NCBI GenBank assembly: GCA_963729215.1 | Contig: CAVSND010000008.1 | Span: 1 to 64,000, forward strand | Direction: 5' to 3' | From: CAVQJU01 sp963729215 | Lineage (GTDB): Bacteria > Acidobacteriota > Vicinamibacteria > Vicinamibacterales > CAVVIG01 | DNA: 64,000 bases | Shown here: in pieces, positions 19,815 through 28,917 of the stretch | Layout: each line of letters opens with the position of its first letter | How positions within the stretch are numbered: the stretch's first letter is position 1 | Made by a program: the position numbers and the translations under genes | Notes under the pieces: model-generated | Databases searched by the model: none | Seen by the model: the letters and a program-made list of their open reading frames with translations, nothing else | Told to the model about the DNA's origin: nothing

Positions 19815-20342
19815 ATGCGCGGAAAGGTCCGTCTCGTCGCCGTCGTTGTCGCTCTGGCTACCGTAGCTGGAGGCGTGCCCGTTGCTGCTGGCCAGCAACC
19901 GAGCGCACCCGCCGTTCAGGGAGCGCGGGCGGGCCTGTCCGCCGCGATCCAGGGGACAGCCGTCAACTGGACGAACGCGGCGCTGGCGAGCGCGCCGGTG
20001 CGGCTTCGCGACGCGCGGCTTGGACGCGCGGTCCAGAACGCCGTGACGGACAGGTTCGGGGCATTCGAGTTTCGCGGTCTGGAGCCGGGCAGCTACGTCG
20101 TCGAGCTCATGGGCTCGGGCAGCGACGTGCTGGCGGCCACGCCAATCATCAATTTGAATTCGGGCGAGTCGGTGGCCGCGCTCGTCAAGCTCCCGTTCAA
20201 GAATCCGCCCCTCGCCGGCGCGTTTGGCAAGTCGCTGCCGGCAGCCCTTGCCATCACTTCGGCCGCCGTCGCCGCGGGCGTGCTCGCGACGAGCGTCACG
20301 GGCGCTCCCGCAACGGACCGGGCGCTGCCGGGACAGCGATAA
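19815..20342 (+). CDS. exported protein with carboxypeptidase-regulatory-like (beta-sandwich) domain
   Basis: A 175-residue product with a signal peptide (about 1-25). Residues about 40-110 look like a carboxypeptidase-regulatory/transthyretin-like beta-sandwich: APVRLRDARLG, then TDRFGAFEFRGLEPGSYVVEL, the typical turn-and-strand pattern. A hydrophobic Ala-rich segment (about 143-163) may be a C-terminal membrane anchor. It is first in the operon, 10 bases before the wzc start, so it probably works with exopolysaccharide assembly in the periplasm, perhaps as a scaffold or sugar binder. Its exact role is unknown. Confidence 0.7.
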   Translation: MRGKVRLVAVVVALATVAGGVPVAAGQQPSAPAVQGARAGLSAAIQGTAVNWTNAALASAPVRLRDARLGRAVQNAVTDRFGAFEFRGLEPGSYVVELMGSGSDVLAATPIINLNSGESVAALVKLPFKNPPLAGAFGKSLPAALAITSAAVAAGVLATSVTGAPATDRALPGQR

Positions 20343-20352
20343 AGAGGCCGGC

Positions 20353-22629
20353 TTGAGTTCGACGGACCCGCGACCCATCACGCCGCCAACCGGCGCCCGC
20401 GGCGGGAGTGTTTCTCCTCCGCAGACATTTTCGCCGGATACCGACGTCCATCTGCTCGATCGGATTGCGGTGCTCTATCGCTACCGCCGCGTCGCGATCG
20501 CCGTCTTCGTGCTGACGACGGCGGCGATGATGATCCAGGGGTATTCGAGCCTCCAGTATTTCCGCGCGCAGGGGCGTCTGCTCATCGAGAACGAGCGCTC
20601 GACCCAGATTCCCGGCATCGGGGCTCCCGAGGAGTTCTACGAAGATCCGGAGCCGTACTACCAGACGCAGTACAAGATTCTCAAGGGCCGCGACCTGACG
20701 AAACGCGTCGTCGCCAAGCTCTCGCTCGGGGACGTGCCGGAGTTCAACGGCACGATGACTCCGCCGGCGACTCCCGTGTCGCTGATGCTCGACCTCCGGC
20801 AGCGTTTCCTCGCACTGCTGTGGCGCCAGGAGGCCGCCCCGGCCGTGTCCGAGGCGCCGAAGCCGAGCGCGACACCGGACGAATCGACGCTGGTCACCGC
20901 CTTCATCGGACGCGTCAACGTCGACCCCGTGCGAGGCAGCCGGCTGGTGGACGTCTCGTTCGACTCGATGGATCCGAAGTTCGCCGCGAAGGCCGCCAAC
21001 ACACTGATAGAGGAGTACGTCAACCAGAACCTGCAGGTGAAGCTGCAAACCAGCGAGAACATGCTCACCTGGCTCGAGAAGGAACTGGCCAACCAGCAGG
21101 GCAAAGTCGAGCAGAGCGAGCGGGCGCTCGCCGAGTACCGCGACAAGCAGAACGCCCTGTCGCTCGACGACAAGCAGAATATCGTGTTGTCGCGTCTCAA
21201 CCAGCTGAACGACGCTGTGACCAGGGCGAAGATGACGCGGGTGCAGAAGGAGACGCAGTACAGCCAGGTCAAGACGCTCCTGCCGTCCGTCGGGCTGGAC
21301 ACGCTGCCCGTCGACTCGGTTCCCCTCGTCGCCCAGAACGCGCAGATCCAGAGCCTCAAGGGAAAGCTCATCGACCTCCAGCATCAGAAGGTGCAGCTGT
21401 CGGAGCGCTACGGCGAGAAGCACCCAGCCCTCCAGAACGTGGTCGCGCAGATCCAGGATACGCAGCGTCAGCTCAACCTCGAGGTCACCAAGGCGCTGCA
21501 GTCCGTGAAGAACGACTACGATACGGCCGTCCTCGAAGAACGCACGCTGTCCCAGAACCTCGAAGCGGCGAAGGCCGACGTTCAGGATTTGAGTCGCAAG
21601 AGCGTGGGCTACAACGTCATGGAGCGCGAAGCGAAGAGCAACCGGCAGGTCTACGAGTCGCTGCTGCAGCGTGAAAAGGAGCTTCGCGTTTCGAGCAACA
21701 GCCGCTCGAACAACGTCCGCCTCGTGGATCGCGCTGAAGTGCCGAAGGTCCCGCTCACGCCCACGGGCCGCCGCACCTGGCTGATGTCGTTCGCGATCGG
21801 ACTGATCGTGGCCGTCGGCGTGGCCTTCGGCCTCGACTACATGAACGACACGATCAAGACGCCGGAAGACGTGACGCGCCGGCTCAAGCTGCCGTTCCTC
21901 GGCCTCGTCCCGTCCGTCCGCGGCGACAAGCATCCGGTGCTTGCTTCCTCGCACGTTCCGCACGACTTCGGCGAGGCGTTCCGGTCGCTGCGGACGTCGC
22001 TCATGTCACGATTTCCCGCCGACGGCACGAAGACGCTCCTCATCACGAGCGCGCAACCGCTCGAAGGCAAGACGACGACCGCGTGCAATATCGCGATGGC
22101 GCTGGCTTACGGCGGCGCGCGGGTCCTGCTCATCGACGGGGATATGCGCAGGCCCGGGCTTCACCGTCCGCTGCAGTTGACCAACGAGCGCGGTCTCTCG
22201 CAGGTCCTGATTGGGCAGGCTCGCGTCCGCGACGTCATTCAGCGGACCGTCGATCCGAACCTGCTCGCCATCACGGCGGGCCGCACGCCGCCGAACCCGT
22301 CCGAATTGCTGGCGTCCGAGCGCATGAAGACGCTGCTCAGCAACCTCTCGCACGGCCCCTTCGACTGGATCGTGATCGACACGCCGCCGGTGCTGGCCGT
22401 GACCGATGCGGTGATCCTGGCGCCGCTCGTGTCCGGCGTCACGTTCGTGGTCGGCGCGGAAATGACGCGGCGTCGCCTTGCGGAGCGCGCGCTCGACACC
22501 ATCATGTCGGCGCACCCGCGGTTCGCCGCCGTCGTGCTCAACAAGGTCGACTTCGCGCGGAACAAGTACTACTATTCGCGCTACTACGGCCACCAGTACA
22601 AGAACTACTACGCCGAAGCTGCGGTCTGA
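20353..22629 (+). CDS. wzc: Wzc-type polysaccharide co-polymerase / BY-kinase
   Basis: A 758-residue inner-membrane protein: N-terminal Wzz domain with a membrane segment, long coiled-coil region (about 230-440), second membrane segment, and a C-terminal bacterial tyrosine kinase domain. Walker A is EGKTTT (Lys573), Walker A' is DGDMRRPG (Asp595, Asp597), and the tail from about 737 carries eight Tyr for autophosphorylation. It controls chain length and export of capsule or exopolysaccharide. The start is a TTG at 20353, eight bases after an AGAGG site; the frame extends upstream only within the previous gene. The frame is intact. Confidence 0.93.
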   Translation: MSSTDPRPITPPTGARGGSVSPPQTFSPDTDVHLLDRIAVLYRYRRVAIAVFVLTTAAMMIQGYSSLQYFRAQGRLLIENERSTQIPGIGAPEEFYEDPEPYYQTQYKILKGRDLTKRVVAKLSLGDVPEFNGTMTPPATPVSLMLDLRQRFLALLWRQEAAPAVSEAPKPSATPDESTLVTAFIGRVNVDPVRGSRLVDVSFDSMDPKFAAKAANTLIEEYVNQNLQVKLQTSENMLTWLEKELANQQGKVEQSERALAEYRDKQNALSLDDKQNIVLSRLNQLNDAVTRAKMTRVQKETQYSQVKTLLPSVGLDTLPVDSVPLVAQNAQIQSLKGKLIDLQHQKVQLSERYGEKHPALQNVVAQIQDTQRQLNLEVTKALQSVKNDYDTAVLEERTLSQNLEAAKADVQDLSRKSVGYNVMEREAKSNRQVYESLLQREKELRVSSNSRSNNVRLVDRAEVPKVPLTPTGRRTWLMSFAIGLIVAVGVAFGLDYMNDTIKTPEDVTRRLKLPFLGLVPSVRGDKHPVLASSHVPHDFGEAFRSLRTSLMSRFPADGTKTLLITSAQPLEGKTTTACNIAMALAYGGARVLLIDGDMRRPGLHRPLQLTNERGLSQVLIGQARVRDVIQRTVDPNLLAITAGRTPPNPSELLASERMKTLLSNLSHGPFDWIVIDTPPVLAVTDAVILAPLVSGVTFVVGAEMTRRRLAERALDTIMSAHPRFAAVVLNKVDFARNKYYYSRYYGHQYKNYYAEAAV

Positions 22630-23966
22630 CCGTTCCATCGGCTCCGGCGCCGTCGCCCTCTCCCTCAGCGCCATCCTCGGCATCACGCTGTTCGCCTTCG
22701 GCGGCGGCTACGACTGGATGGCCTACGTGCTCGCCGCCGCCGCGATCATCCTGACCCTGGTCGTCGGCCCCGCAGTCGCGAGCCCGGGGAACCGTCTCCT
22801 TGATCGTTCTGCTTCTGTCGTCCGTAGTCATCGTCGCCGCGTCGCTGGTGCCCCTGCCGCCTGACGTGCGGCTCGTGCTTTCTCCCGCGACGCGCATCGT
22901 CGATCTGGCCCTCCGGCTTGGCGACGCGCCTTCGGCCGTGACACGCCCGCTCTCGATCGATCCGGCGGCCACCAGGGTGGCCCTTGCGCTTGCGGTCGCC
23001 ATGGTCCTGATCTTCTGGTGCGCGCGCGCGGGGTTCGCACGCGGCGGCGTCCGGCGGTGCACGCGCAGCATTGCGGGGCTCGGACTCGCGCTGGCCGCGA
23101 TCGGCATGGCCCAACACGCGACGGCGCCGCGACTGCTGTACTGGATGTTTCCCACACGGTCGGCGACGCCGTTCGGACCTTTCATGAACCACAGCGATTT
23201 CGCGACGTGGCTCGTGATGGCCCTTCCGCTCACCGCCGGATACCTGATCGCGCGTCTGCACTCGCGGCGGCGAAACGACGGCGTGCCTGTGGGCGTCGCG
23301 GACGCCTTCGACAACACGGCGATGTGGTTGACCACCGCAGTCGGCCTCATGGCGGCAGCCCTCGTCGTGGGGCTGTCGCGATCGGGACTCATCGCGGCCG
23401 TTGCGGGGCTGGGCTCGCTGTGGGTGCTATCGAGCGCGAGGATGAGCGGGCGCGCCCGGGGCTGGCTGCTGGCTGGTTTTATCGCCACGGCTGCGATCGG
23501 CGCGGCCTACGCGAACACGAACGCGATCACCGCGAGGGTCAGCGAAACGATCAACCTGGGTCTCGGCGGCCGGCAAGCCATCTGGCGTGAAACGTGGCCG
23601 ATGATCAAGGACTTCTGGCTGACGGGCGTCGGGCCTGGCGCGTACGAGCGCGCGATGATCGTCTATCAGCAATCGCCGCGCGTCGTGTATTTCAATCACG
23701 CGCACAACGATTACATTCAGATTGCCGCGGAGGGCGGCGTCCTGCTGGCGGTACCGGTGCTCATGATCGCCATCGCGGGCGCATGGCGGATTCGGCGGAG
23801 CCTGGCTGGAGATCGTACGGCGATCTACTGGGTGCGCGCGGGAGCCGTCAGCGGCCTCGTCGCCGTCGCAGTGCAGAGCCTTTGGGAAACCGGCTTGCGC
23901 GTGCCGGCGAACGGGCTCCTGTTCGCCGTGCTCGCGGCGATCGCGATGCACGATACCGATGAGTAG
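22620..23966 (+). CDS. O-antigen ligase / polymerase family membrane protein (one frameshift)
   Basis: A multi-pass membrane protein of the Wzy/WaaL (PF04932-like) superfamily: many hydrophobic helices, then a large periplasmic loop with GGRQAIWRETWPMIKDFWLTGVGPG and FNHAHNDYIQIAAEGG, the usual family signature. A frame break near 22800 separates the first two helices from the rest; the downstream part alone is 388 residues from a TTG at 22800. The exact start is uncertain, and 22620, overlapping the wzc end, is a guess. It either polymerises repeat units or ligates glycan, and Wzc immediately upstream favours the exopolysaccharide pathway. Confidence 0.75.
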
Positions 23967-24016
23967 TGCGGACCTCTCAGGTCCGCCAGGTCAGGCAGGC
24001 CTGAAGGCCTGCACTA
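23964..24016. repeat. second double-hairpin element between convergent operons
   Basis: It has the same design as the element at 3469-3522: hairpin 23968-23975 with 23979-23986, hairpin 23995-24001 with 24006-24012, and complementary outer ends TAGTGC (23964-23969) and GCACTA (24011-24016). The first three bases are the TAG stop of the upstream gene. It separates the plus-strand wzc operon from the end of the long minus-strand run and probably terminates transcription from both sides. Confidence 0.75.
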
Positions 24017-24036
24017 CGTCTGGTCAGCGCTCTGTC

Positions 24037-25130
24037 TCAGCGCTCGAACCACCGCGGCGCGCCGCGGACGATACGATGCAGGTAAGCCAGCGGCAGCAGG
24101 ATCGGCGGGCACCGGGCGTATTTCGTGCGCATGTAAGCGATGGGCGGGCACACGTGCTCGCGGATCAGGGCCAACTTGCTTCGCCAGCTCGTCAGCGCCG
24201 CCAGGTCGGCGCGTGCGACGTCCACCGTTCTCAGCCCGCTCGCCAAGGAACGAGCGCGGCCGGCTCGTCGCGCGCCGCGCCAAGCGCCTGTCGAACGTCC
24301 TCCGGAATCGCCGTCCAGAAGCACTCGTGCGCCAGCGCCAGACCGCGCGCGCAGATGCTCTGCACGCGCGACGACGCGGCAGTCACGACGACCTGAGCCC
24401 AGTCCGCCGCGGACAGCGCCGACGCGATGAGATGGATATCCCACAGCCATAGCAGGTTCACGCGGTCCTGATGATGCGCCACGCGGTGAACGCAGGCCAG
24501 CAGCAGCGTGTCGGGCGGCGACAGCGTCCGGACCAGCGGCCCCAGCGCGGGCACGCTCACCGACCGGGGCCACACATCGTCGAACGCCAGGACATCGGCG
24601 AACGCCTGCGGATTGACGACTCGCCAGTGCAGATCGACGTGGCTCGTGCCAGCCGGCGTTGTCTTCGCGTAGTGCCGCTGCCCGGTCCACAACTCGGCGT
24701 TGGCTTCCTGGGCTCGCTCGAAGCCCACGCGACGCCAACACGGCCTCGGCGCGGTCGAGATCGGATCGCCGGACATACAGGTCGATATCATTGCGGGGCC
24801 GGAGATAGGGTCGCGAATAGTGCGTATAAGCCAGGGCGGCACCCTTCAGAACCAGGAGATCGAGTCCGCTGCGCTGGGCGGCTTCGAGAAGGAGGGAGAG
24901 CGTCGCGAAAGGCGGACATTTCGCGTGCCACGGCCTGACGGACGCAGTCTTCCAATTATTGGCGGCTGATTGGGCTCAGCTGGTTGCCATCTGGTGCGCG
25001 AAGCAGGAGATCCGCGAGGAGCACGTCGACGCGATGGCCGCGCGCGACCTCCATGATGGCGTCCACGCCACCAGGAATCGTCAGCGACGCATCGCTCGAC
25101 AGGCCACTCGCCAGGACCCGGCACAGCCAC
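24037..25130 (-). CDS. nucleotidyltransferase-fold tailoring protein of the lasso operon (frameshifted)
   Basis: Reconstructed from several frames with breaks near 24950, 24750 and 24240. The key motif is GAALAYTHYSRPYLRPRNDI followed by DLYV, the GxxLxxxxY...R..D-D signature of the uncharacterised nucleotidyltransferase family PF14907. The N-terminal part (WLCRVLASGL, then RGHRVDVLLADLLL) and the C-terminal helical part (VHRVAHHQDRVNLLWLWDI) also fit that family. Homologues occur beside the kinase in lasso-peptide operons such as that of pseudomycoidin, where the pair modifies the peptide. The start is probably a GTG near 25130, at the end of the membrane glycosyltransferase gene. Confidence 0.65.
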
Positions 25131-25133
25131 ACC

Positions 25134-26538
25134 TCACTCGTCTCGATGGCCGTTTCCTCGTGATGATGCGTATTCCATCCGCGGGATCGACGACTCTTCG
25201 CGCAGGATTTTCGCGTGCCAGATGAACAGGATGCAGTTGAATATCGCGAGCAACAGCGTCGTATCGAGAAACGTCCAGGTGCGGGACAGCACGAAAGGAC
25301 CGTCGGGGTCGACAGGGAGGACAAACAGCAGACTGAGGGAGATAAAGACGGTGACCCCGACGAGAATCGGCACGAAACGTCTCCGTTCCGCGCAGGCGAT
25401 GACCAGCAACGGCATGGCCGCGAACAAGTGGTTCTGGTGGACCTGAGCGCCGAGCACCGCAAACGCATGCACTGAAAATGCCCCGACCGCGGCAACATGC
25501 CAGAGCTCACGCGCGCGCCGCCCCATCCAGGCGCCCCAGAGGATTCCGGCAGCCGCCATCACCGTACCGATGACGCGCAGATACGGCAGCCCATGTGCGG
25601 CCGCGCTCACGAACGGCACGCGCGCAACGGGACCCGTGAACACCGACCACGCGCTCAACCCGCGCTGCCAGCCGTACGCGGTCCACAGGAAGTGTCCGGC
25701 AATCCACCAGAAGTTATAGCCCTCCATGGTGATCTCGACTTCGGCGGCCTGCGACCTGAGTGCGTACACCATGTTCCACCAGGCGCCGGCAACGACGACG
25801 GGCCCGACGACGAGAACCGAGACGGCCGCTGCGCCAACCGCCGCGCGGACGAGACGCCGTGACCGCTGTGCCGGGTCGCCGGCATTCCAGAGCCCGATGA
25901 GCACGGCGGGCACGACGAAAAGGCCCTGCGGTTTGGTCAGCGCTGACGCCGTGATGAGGCCGCCCGCGACGACGGGCCAGCCGCTGGTCGCGGCGACGAG
26001 CGAGCCGGCCGCCGGCAGCACAAACAGAGCATCGAGATATCCACCAACGCTGGCACTGAGCCACGCGGCCGGGTTCAGCCAGTAAGCCATCACCGCCCAG
26101 CGCGCCGCGGGGGGGCCGGCGGTTCGCCGCAGCGCCGCGAACAGGAGCGCGGTGAATGCGGCCTCGAACACCACGGGCTCGGCCTTGATCAGGGCTGTGA
26201 AGAGGACGGAATCCCGGAAACGGCCGTCCGTCAACCATGCCAAAGAGCCAGCCGACGGGCGCGAGCTCGTTCAGCACCAGCGGCGGATAGTCGACGATAG
26301 CCTCGTAGGCTTCGTATCTGAGCACGTGGTCCTGCAGGCGATCGCCCGCCCTCGCCCCGGTGCCGTAAAGGCGGCTCGTCCCGGCGACGGCCGCGTTGTA
26401 GCTCCACGTCTTCCAGATCGGCAGGTCGGCCGATCCGGGAAGCGGCAACGCCGCGACTCGCAGAACAGTTCCCGCGGCAATCGCCAGTGCCACGAGCCAC
26501 TGTCCTCGTGGAGCGCGATCGACGTTTGCTTGTTTCAC
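25134..26538 (-). CDS. GT-C type membrane glycosyltransferase (one frameshift)
   Basis: About 468 residues, very hydrophobic, with roughly ten membrane segments. The first part (to about 26240) has a luminal-loop acidic pattern (GSADLPIWKTWSYNA, DYPPLVLNELAPVGWLFGMV). The rest, in another frame, contains the helices and EITMEGYNFWW. This resembles GT87/GT39-like polyprenol-sugar-dependent transferases. It lies between the kinase and the nucleotidyltransferase of the lasso operon; whether it acts on the peptide, the polysaccharide or a lipid cannot be told. The frame break near 26235 is probably an indel. Confidence 0.65.
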
Positions 26539-26562
26539 GTTCAGGGGCTGAACGATGGCCTG

Positions 26563-26589
26563 TCAGGCTGCTGAAGTAACCCAGCCTGA
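26563..26589. repeat. hairpin of the CAGGCTGCTGAA family
   Basis: The arms TCAGGCTG (26563-26570) and CAGCCTGA (26582-26589) flank an 11-base loop beginning CTGAAGTAAC. It lies in the 117-base gap between the kinase end and the membrane glycosyltransferase start, the only sizeable gap inside the lasso operon. It could attenuate transcription of the last two genes or simply be a dispersed palindrome. Confidence 0.55.
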
Positions 26590-26655
26590 ACGTTGAACCC
26601 AAACCGACAGCCTGGTCGGGCGACCATGTATGTAACTCGGACCGCGTCACTTGAA

Positions 26656-27611
26656 TCACGCGCGGGTCCCGATGTCCAGGTCTGCGGCGATGGCGAGACG
26701 CACCTCGGCGAGAGACTCCAGCCGCAAGGGCACGCGCAGGCGCGCGACCGGGACGGACTGCGCAAGCATCGCGAGCGCCGCCATCTCGCGCCGTGCGGAC
26801 GCGCGATCGAGCGGATCGAGGCGAAACGCAATCTTCAGCAACTCGATGTAGGCCTGCCGCGTGGAAAGGAGGTCGATCCGAGCCGGGCCTCGGCGCCGTT
26901 CGATCAAGTAGATTCGGCGTACGGCGACCGGGCGGCGGCGGAAGGCAATCGGCGAGACGCGGGCGCCGACGCGAAGCTTGGACGTGTATTCCGCGACAGG
27001 CGAGAGGCCGGGCGTCGGTCCAAGCAGTCGATCGGCCGTATCCTTCCACAATCGAAGCGACGGATAGCTCGGCACCGCGCGCGGCTACGCGACGCTTCCA
27101 CTGCAGCATGAGACAGTCGTCGGTCACGACCGCGTGGCCGTCCAGGGCGAAGCTTGCCGCGAGCGTGGACTTCCCCCGGCTCGCCGGGCCGGCGAACGCG
27201 ATGCCCTGTCCATCGACGACAACCGCCGACGCATGCAGCCCGATGAGCGAGTGTTCGGACGCGAGGGCCGGCATCACCTGGTCGAGCAGCAGGTGGCGGA
27301 TCGTGTCGGGCCTGGTGGCCGCCAGCGCGCGCCAGCGGACCGATCGGCCACCCTCACTGACGATGAACTCGGCAAAGCGTCTGAATCGAAGCACATGTTC
27401 GCCGCGGCCTTTCGCGATCGACGCCCATCGCGTCCCGTCCGGAAGCGTCCATTCGTGGCACCGCGTACGGCGGGTCTGGCGCGTGCGAACCGGCGCACGC
27501 CGAATCACGACGTCTGGCTCGACGCCGGCCGGCGACCTGTGTCAGCTCGGGAAGCGGAAGGTCGCATTCGATGATCAGCGATGCCCAGCGATAGCGTCGT
27601 GGTTCAGACAC
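26656..27611 (-). CDS. HPr-kinase-like peptide kinase of the lasso operon (frameshifted)
   Basis: Reconstructed at about 318 residues with breaks near 27510 and 27060. An N-terminal beta-rich region (WASLIIECDLPLPEL) precedes a P-loop kinase core: LIGLHASAVVVDGQGIAFAG, Walker A GPASRGKST, and TDDCLMLQ, the paired acidic residues of HPr-kinase-like proteins. The C-terminal part has PSYPSLRLWKDTADRLLG. Homologues in lasso operons (the paeninodin kinase) phosphorylate the C-terminal Ser of the precursor. The GTG start at 27611 overlaps the methyltransferase stop by 8 bases, so translation is coupled. The core encoded here ends in Gln, not Ser, so its target is open. Confidence 0.7.
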
Positions 27612-28729
27612 AGTAACGGGTGACCACTTCAGCCACAAACACGTGGGCCGCGGCCTCGGTGTCGAACAGGTCGCGATGACGCTCGTACACTTCGCGCTCG
27701 ATGGCCTGAAGCGATCGGCCATCGCACAACTCCAGCACCGTGCGCCGTGCCTGGCCACGATCCGGTCAGACGGGGCGCAAACGACGGGTTCGGTGCGCTC
27801 GAGATCCTCGCGGAGGATGAACATCCCGTCGAGCGTCGAGTGAGAAAACCGCCGGCCGCCTGGCGTCGTGACCGTCCACTTGACCAGAAGATCACTCGCT
27901 CGGATGCGCATGGACACGTGGACGGTGTCACCGGCCTGCAGCATTACCGGCGTCTGAATCGGGAAGATCACGTTGCGTCGATCAATCCGATCGGAGGCTC
28001 CCGGCGCATTCGTCATGGTCACGCGGTCGGTCAAGTCGGCCACGAACCAGCCGCCGATGCCGTCGAGCAGGCCGGCGCGGGCCGCCGTGAGGCGTAGTGC
28101 TGAAGTCAAAGGGCGCGTCGGTGACCGTCGAAAGGTCGATGCGCACGCCGGCGACCGATGGCCCCAGCAGGTGTTCCTCCTCAAGGCGAATCCGATGGCC
28201 GCTGTTGACCGCAATCCGGCTCGCGGGGGTGAAATCGAAACCCGCGGGCCGATTGGCCCAGAAGGCCGTCGCGGAGCGGAGCGCAGGTGATTCAACCAGG
28301 GCGACGCACAGTGTCACGCCCTGGGGAATGATTCGGGCACCCGGTTTGAGCAGCCGGGCGCGAACATCGGCGACGATTTCGACGAGGCCGGCTTCGAATC
28401 CGAACTGTCCGATTTGATCGGTGACGAGGACATCGGCGCGCTCCGGCAGTTGGGCCACCGACGAATGCGCGTGCACGAACCTGATGCGATCCTCGAGGCC
28501 GTTCGCGGATGCGACGGCGCGAGCCAACCCCACGATTGCGCTCCGCCTCGATGCTGTAGACGCGCGCGGCTCCCGCGCGGCAGGCGAGGAGGCCGAGGAT
28601 GCCCGTGCCCGACGCCAGGTCAATCACCACGTCGCCGGGCCGGACGACGGCATCGATCGCGCGAGCCAGGGCGTCAAGACGCGGTCGATCGGCGACGAAC
28701 CGGCGGTGCGCGTCGAGCTCAATCGACAC
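27604..28729 (-). CDS. PRMT-fold methyltransferase with PqqD-like C-terminus (frameshifted)
   Basis: Read through about three breaks (near 28560, 28090 and 27760). The SAM-binding motif is VVIDLASGTGILGLLACRAG near residue 35. The post-Rossmann barrel (GIGGWFVADL, TMTNAPGAS, FPIQTPVMLQAGDTVHVSM) is typical of type I arginine methyltransferases. The double-Glu loop is altered to TDQIGQFGFE. The last 55 or so residues read VLELCDGRSLQAIEREVYER and onward, a pattern like the winged-helix PqqD/RRE domain, which could bind a leader peptide. The GTG start lies 23 bases after the precursor stop. A peptide methyltransferase acting on the lasso precursor is the best guess. Confidence 0.65.
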
Positions 28730-28752
28730 GTCGGGGCTACAGACAGCTCTTT

Positions 28753-28917
28753 TTACTGAAAAATGCCGGTCCCACCGTCGCTGATGGAGCCGGTGGTGCC
28801 TTGCGTCAGCTTCGCGACATTGCCGTATTCGGTCACCACCGGCGTCGCATACTTCTTCTTCGGGGCACGAGCCGTCAGGCGATCATCCGTACGCGGCTCC
28901 TGGCGTTTCTCTTCCAC
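28753..28917 (-). CDS. lasso peptide precursor (54 aa)
   Basis: A GTG at 28915-28917 with GGGAAGG five bases upstream opens a 54-codon gene. The leader has the lasso signature Y-x2-P-x-(L/V)-x3-G-x4-L-T: Tyr23, Pro26, Val28, Gly32, Leu37, Thr38. Thr38 is the penultimate leader residue, so cleavage after Gln39 releases the core GTTGSISDGGTGIFQ. Gly1 and Asp8 of the core are correctly spaced for an 8-residue macrolactam ring, leaving a 7-residue tail. The gene overlaps the last 35 bases of the cyclase gene in another frame, and B2, B1 and C lie directly upstream. Confidence 0.85.
   Translation of the reverse strand: MEEKRQEPRTDDRLTARAPKKKYATPVVTEYGNVAKLTQGTTGSISDGGTGIFQ

Noticed and set aside
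26541..26831. Minus-strand frame between the kinase and the membrane glycosyltransferase as a possible second precursor
   Set aside because: It overlaps the kinase, lacks the Y-x2-P...G...L-T leader signature, and its end is made of the dispersed hairpin sequence.
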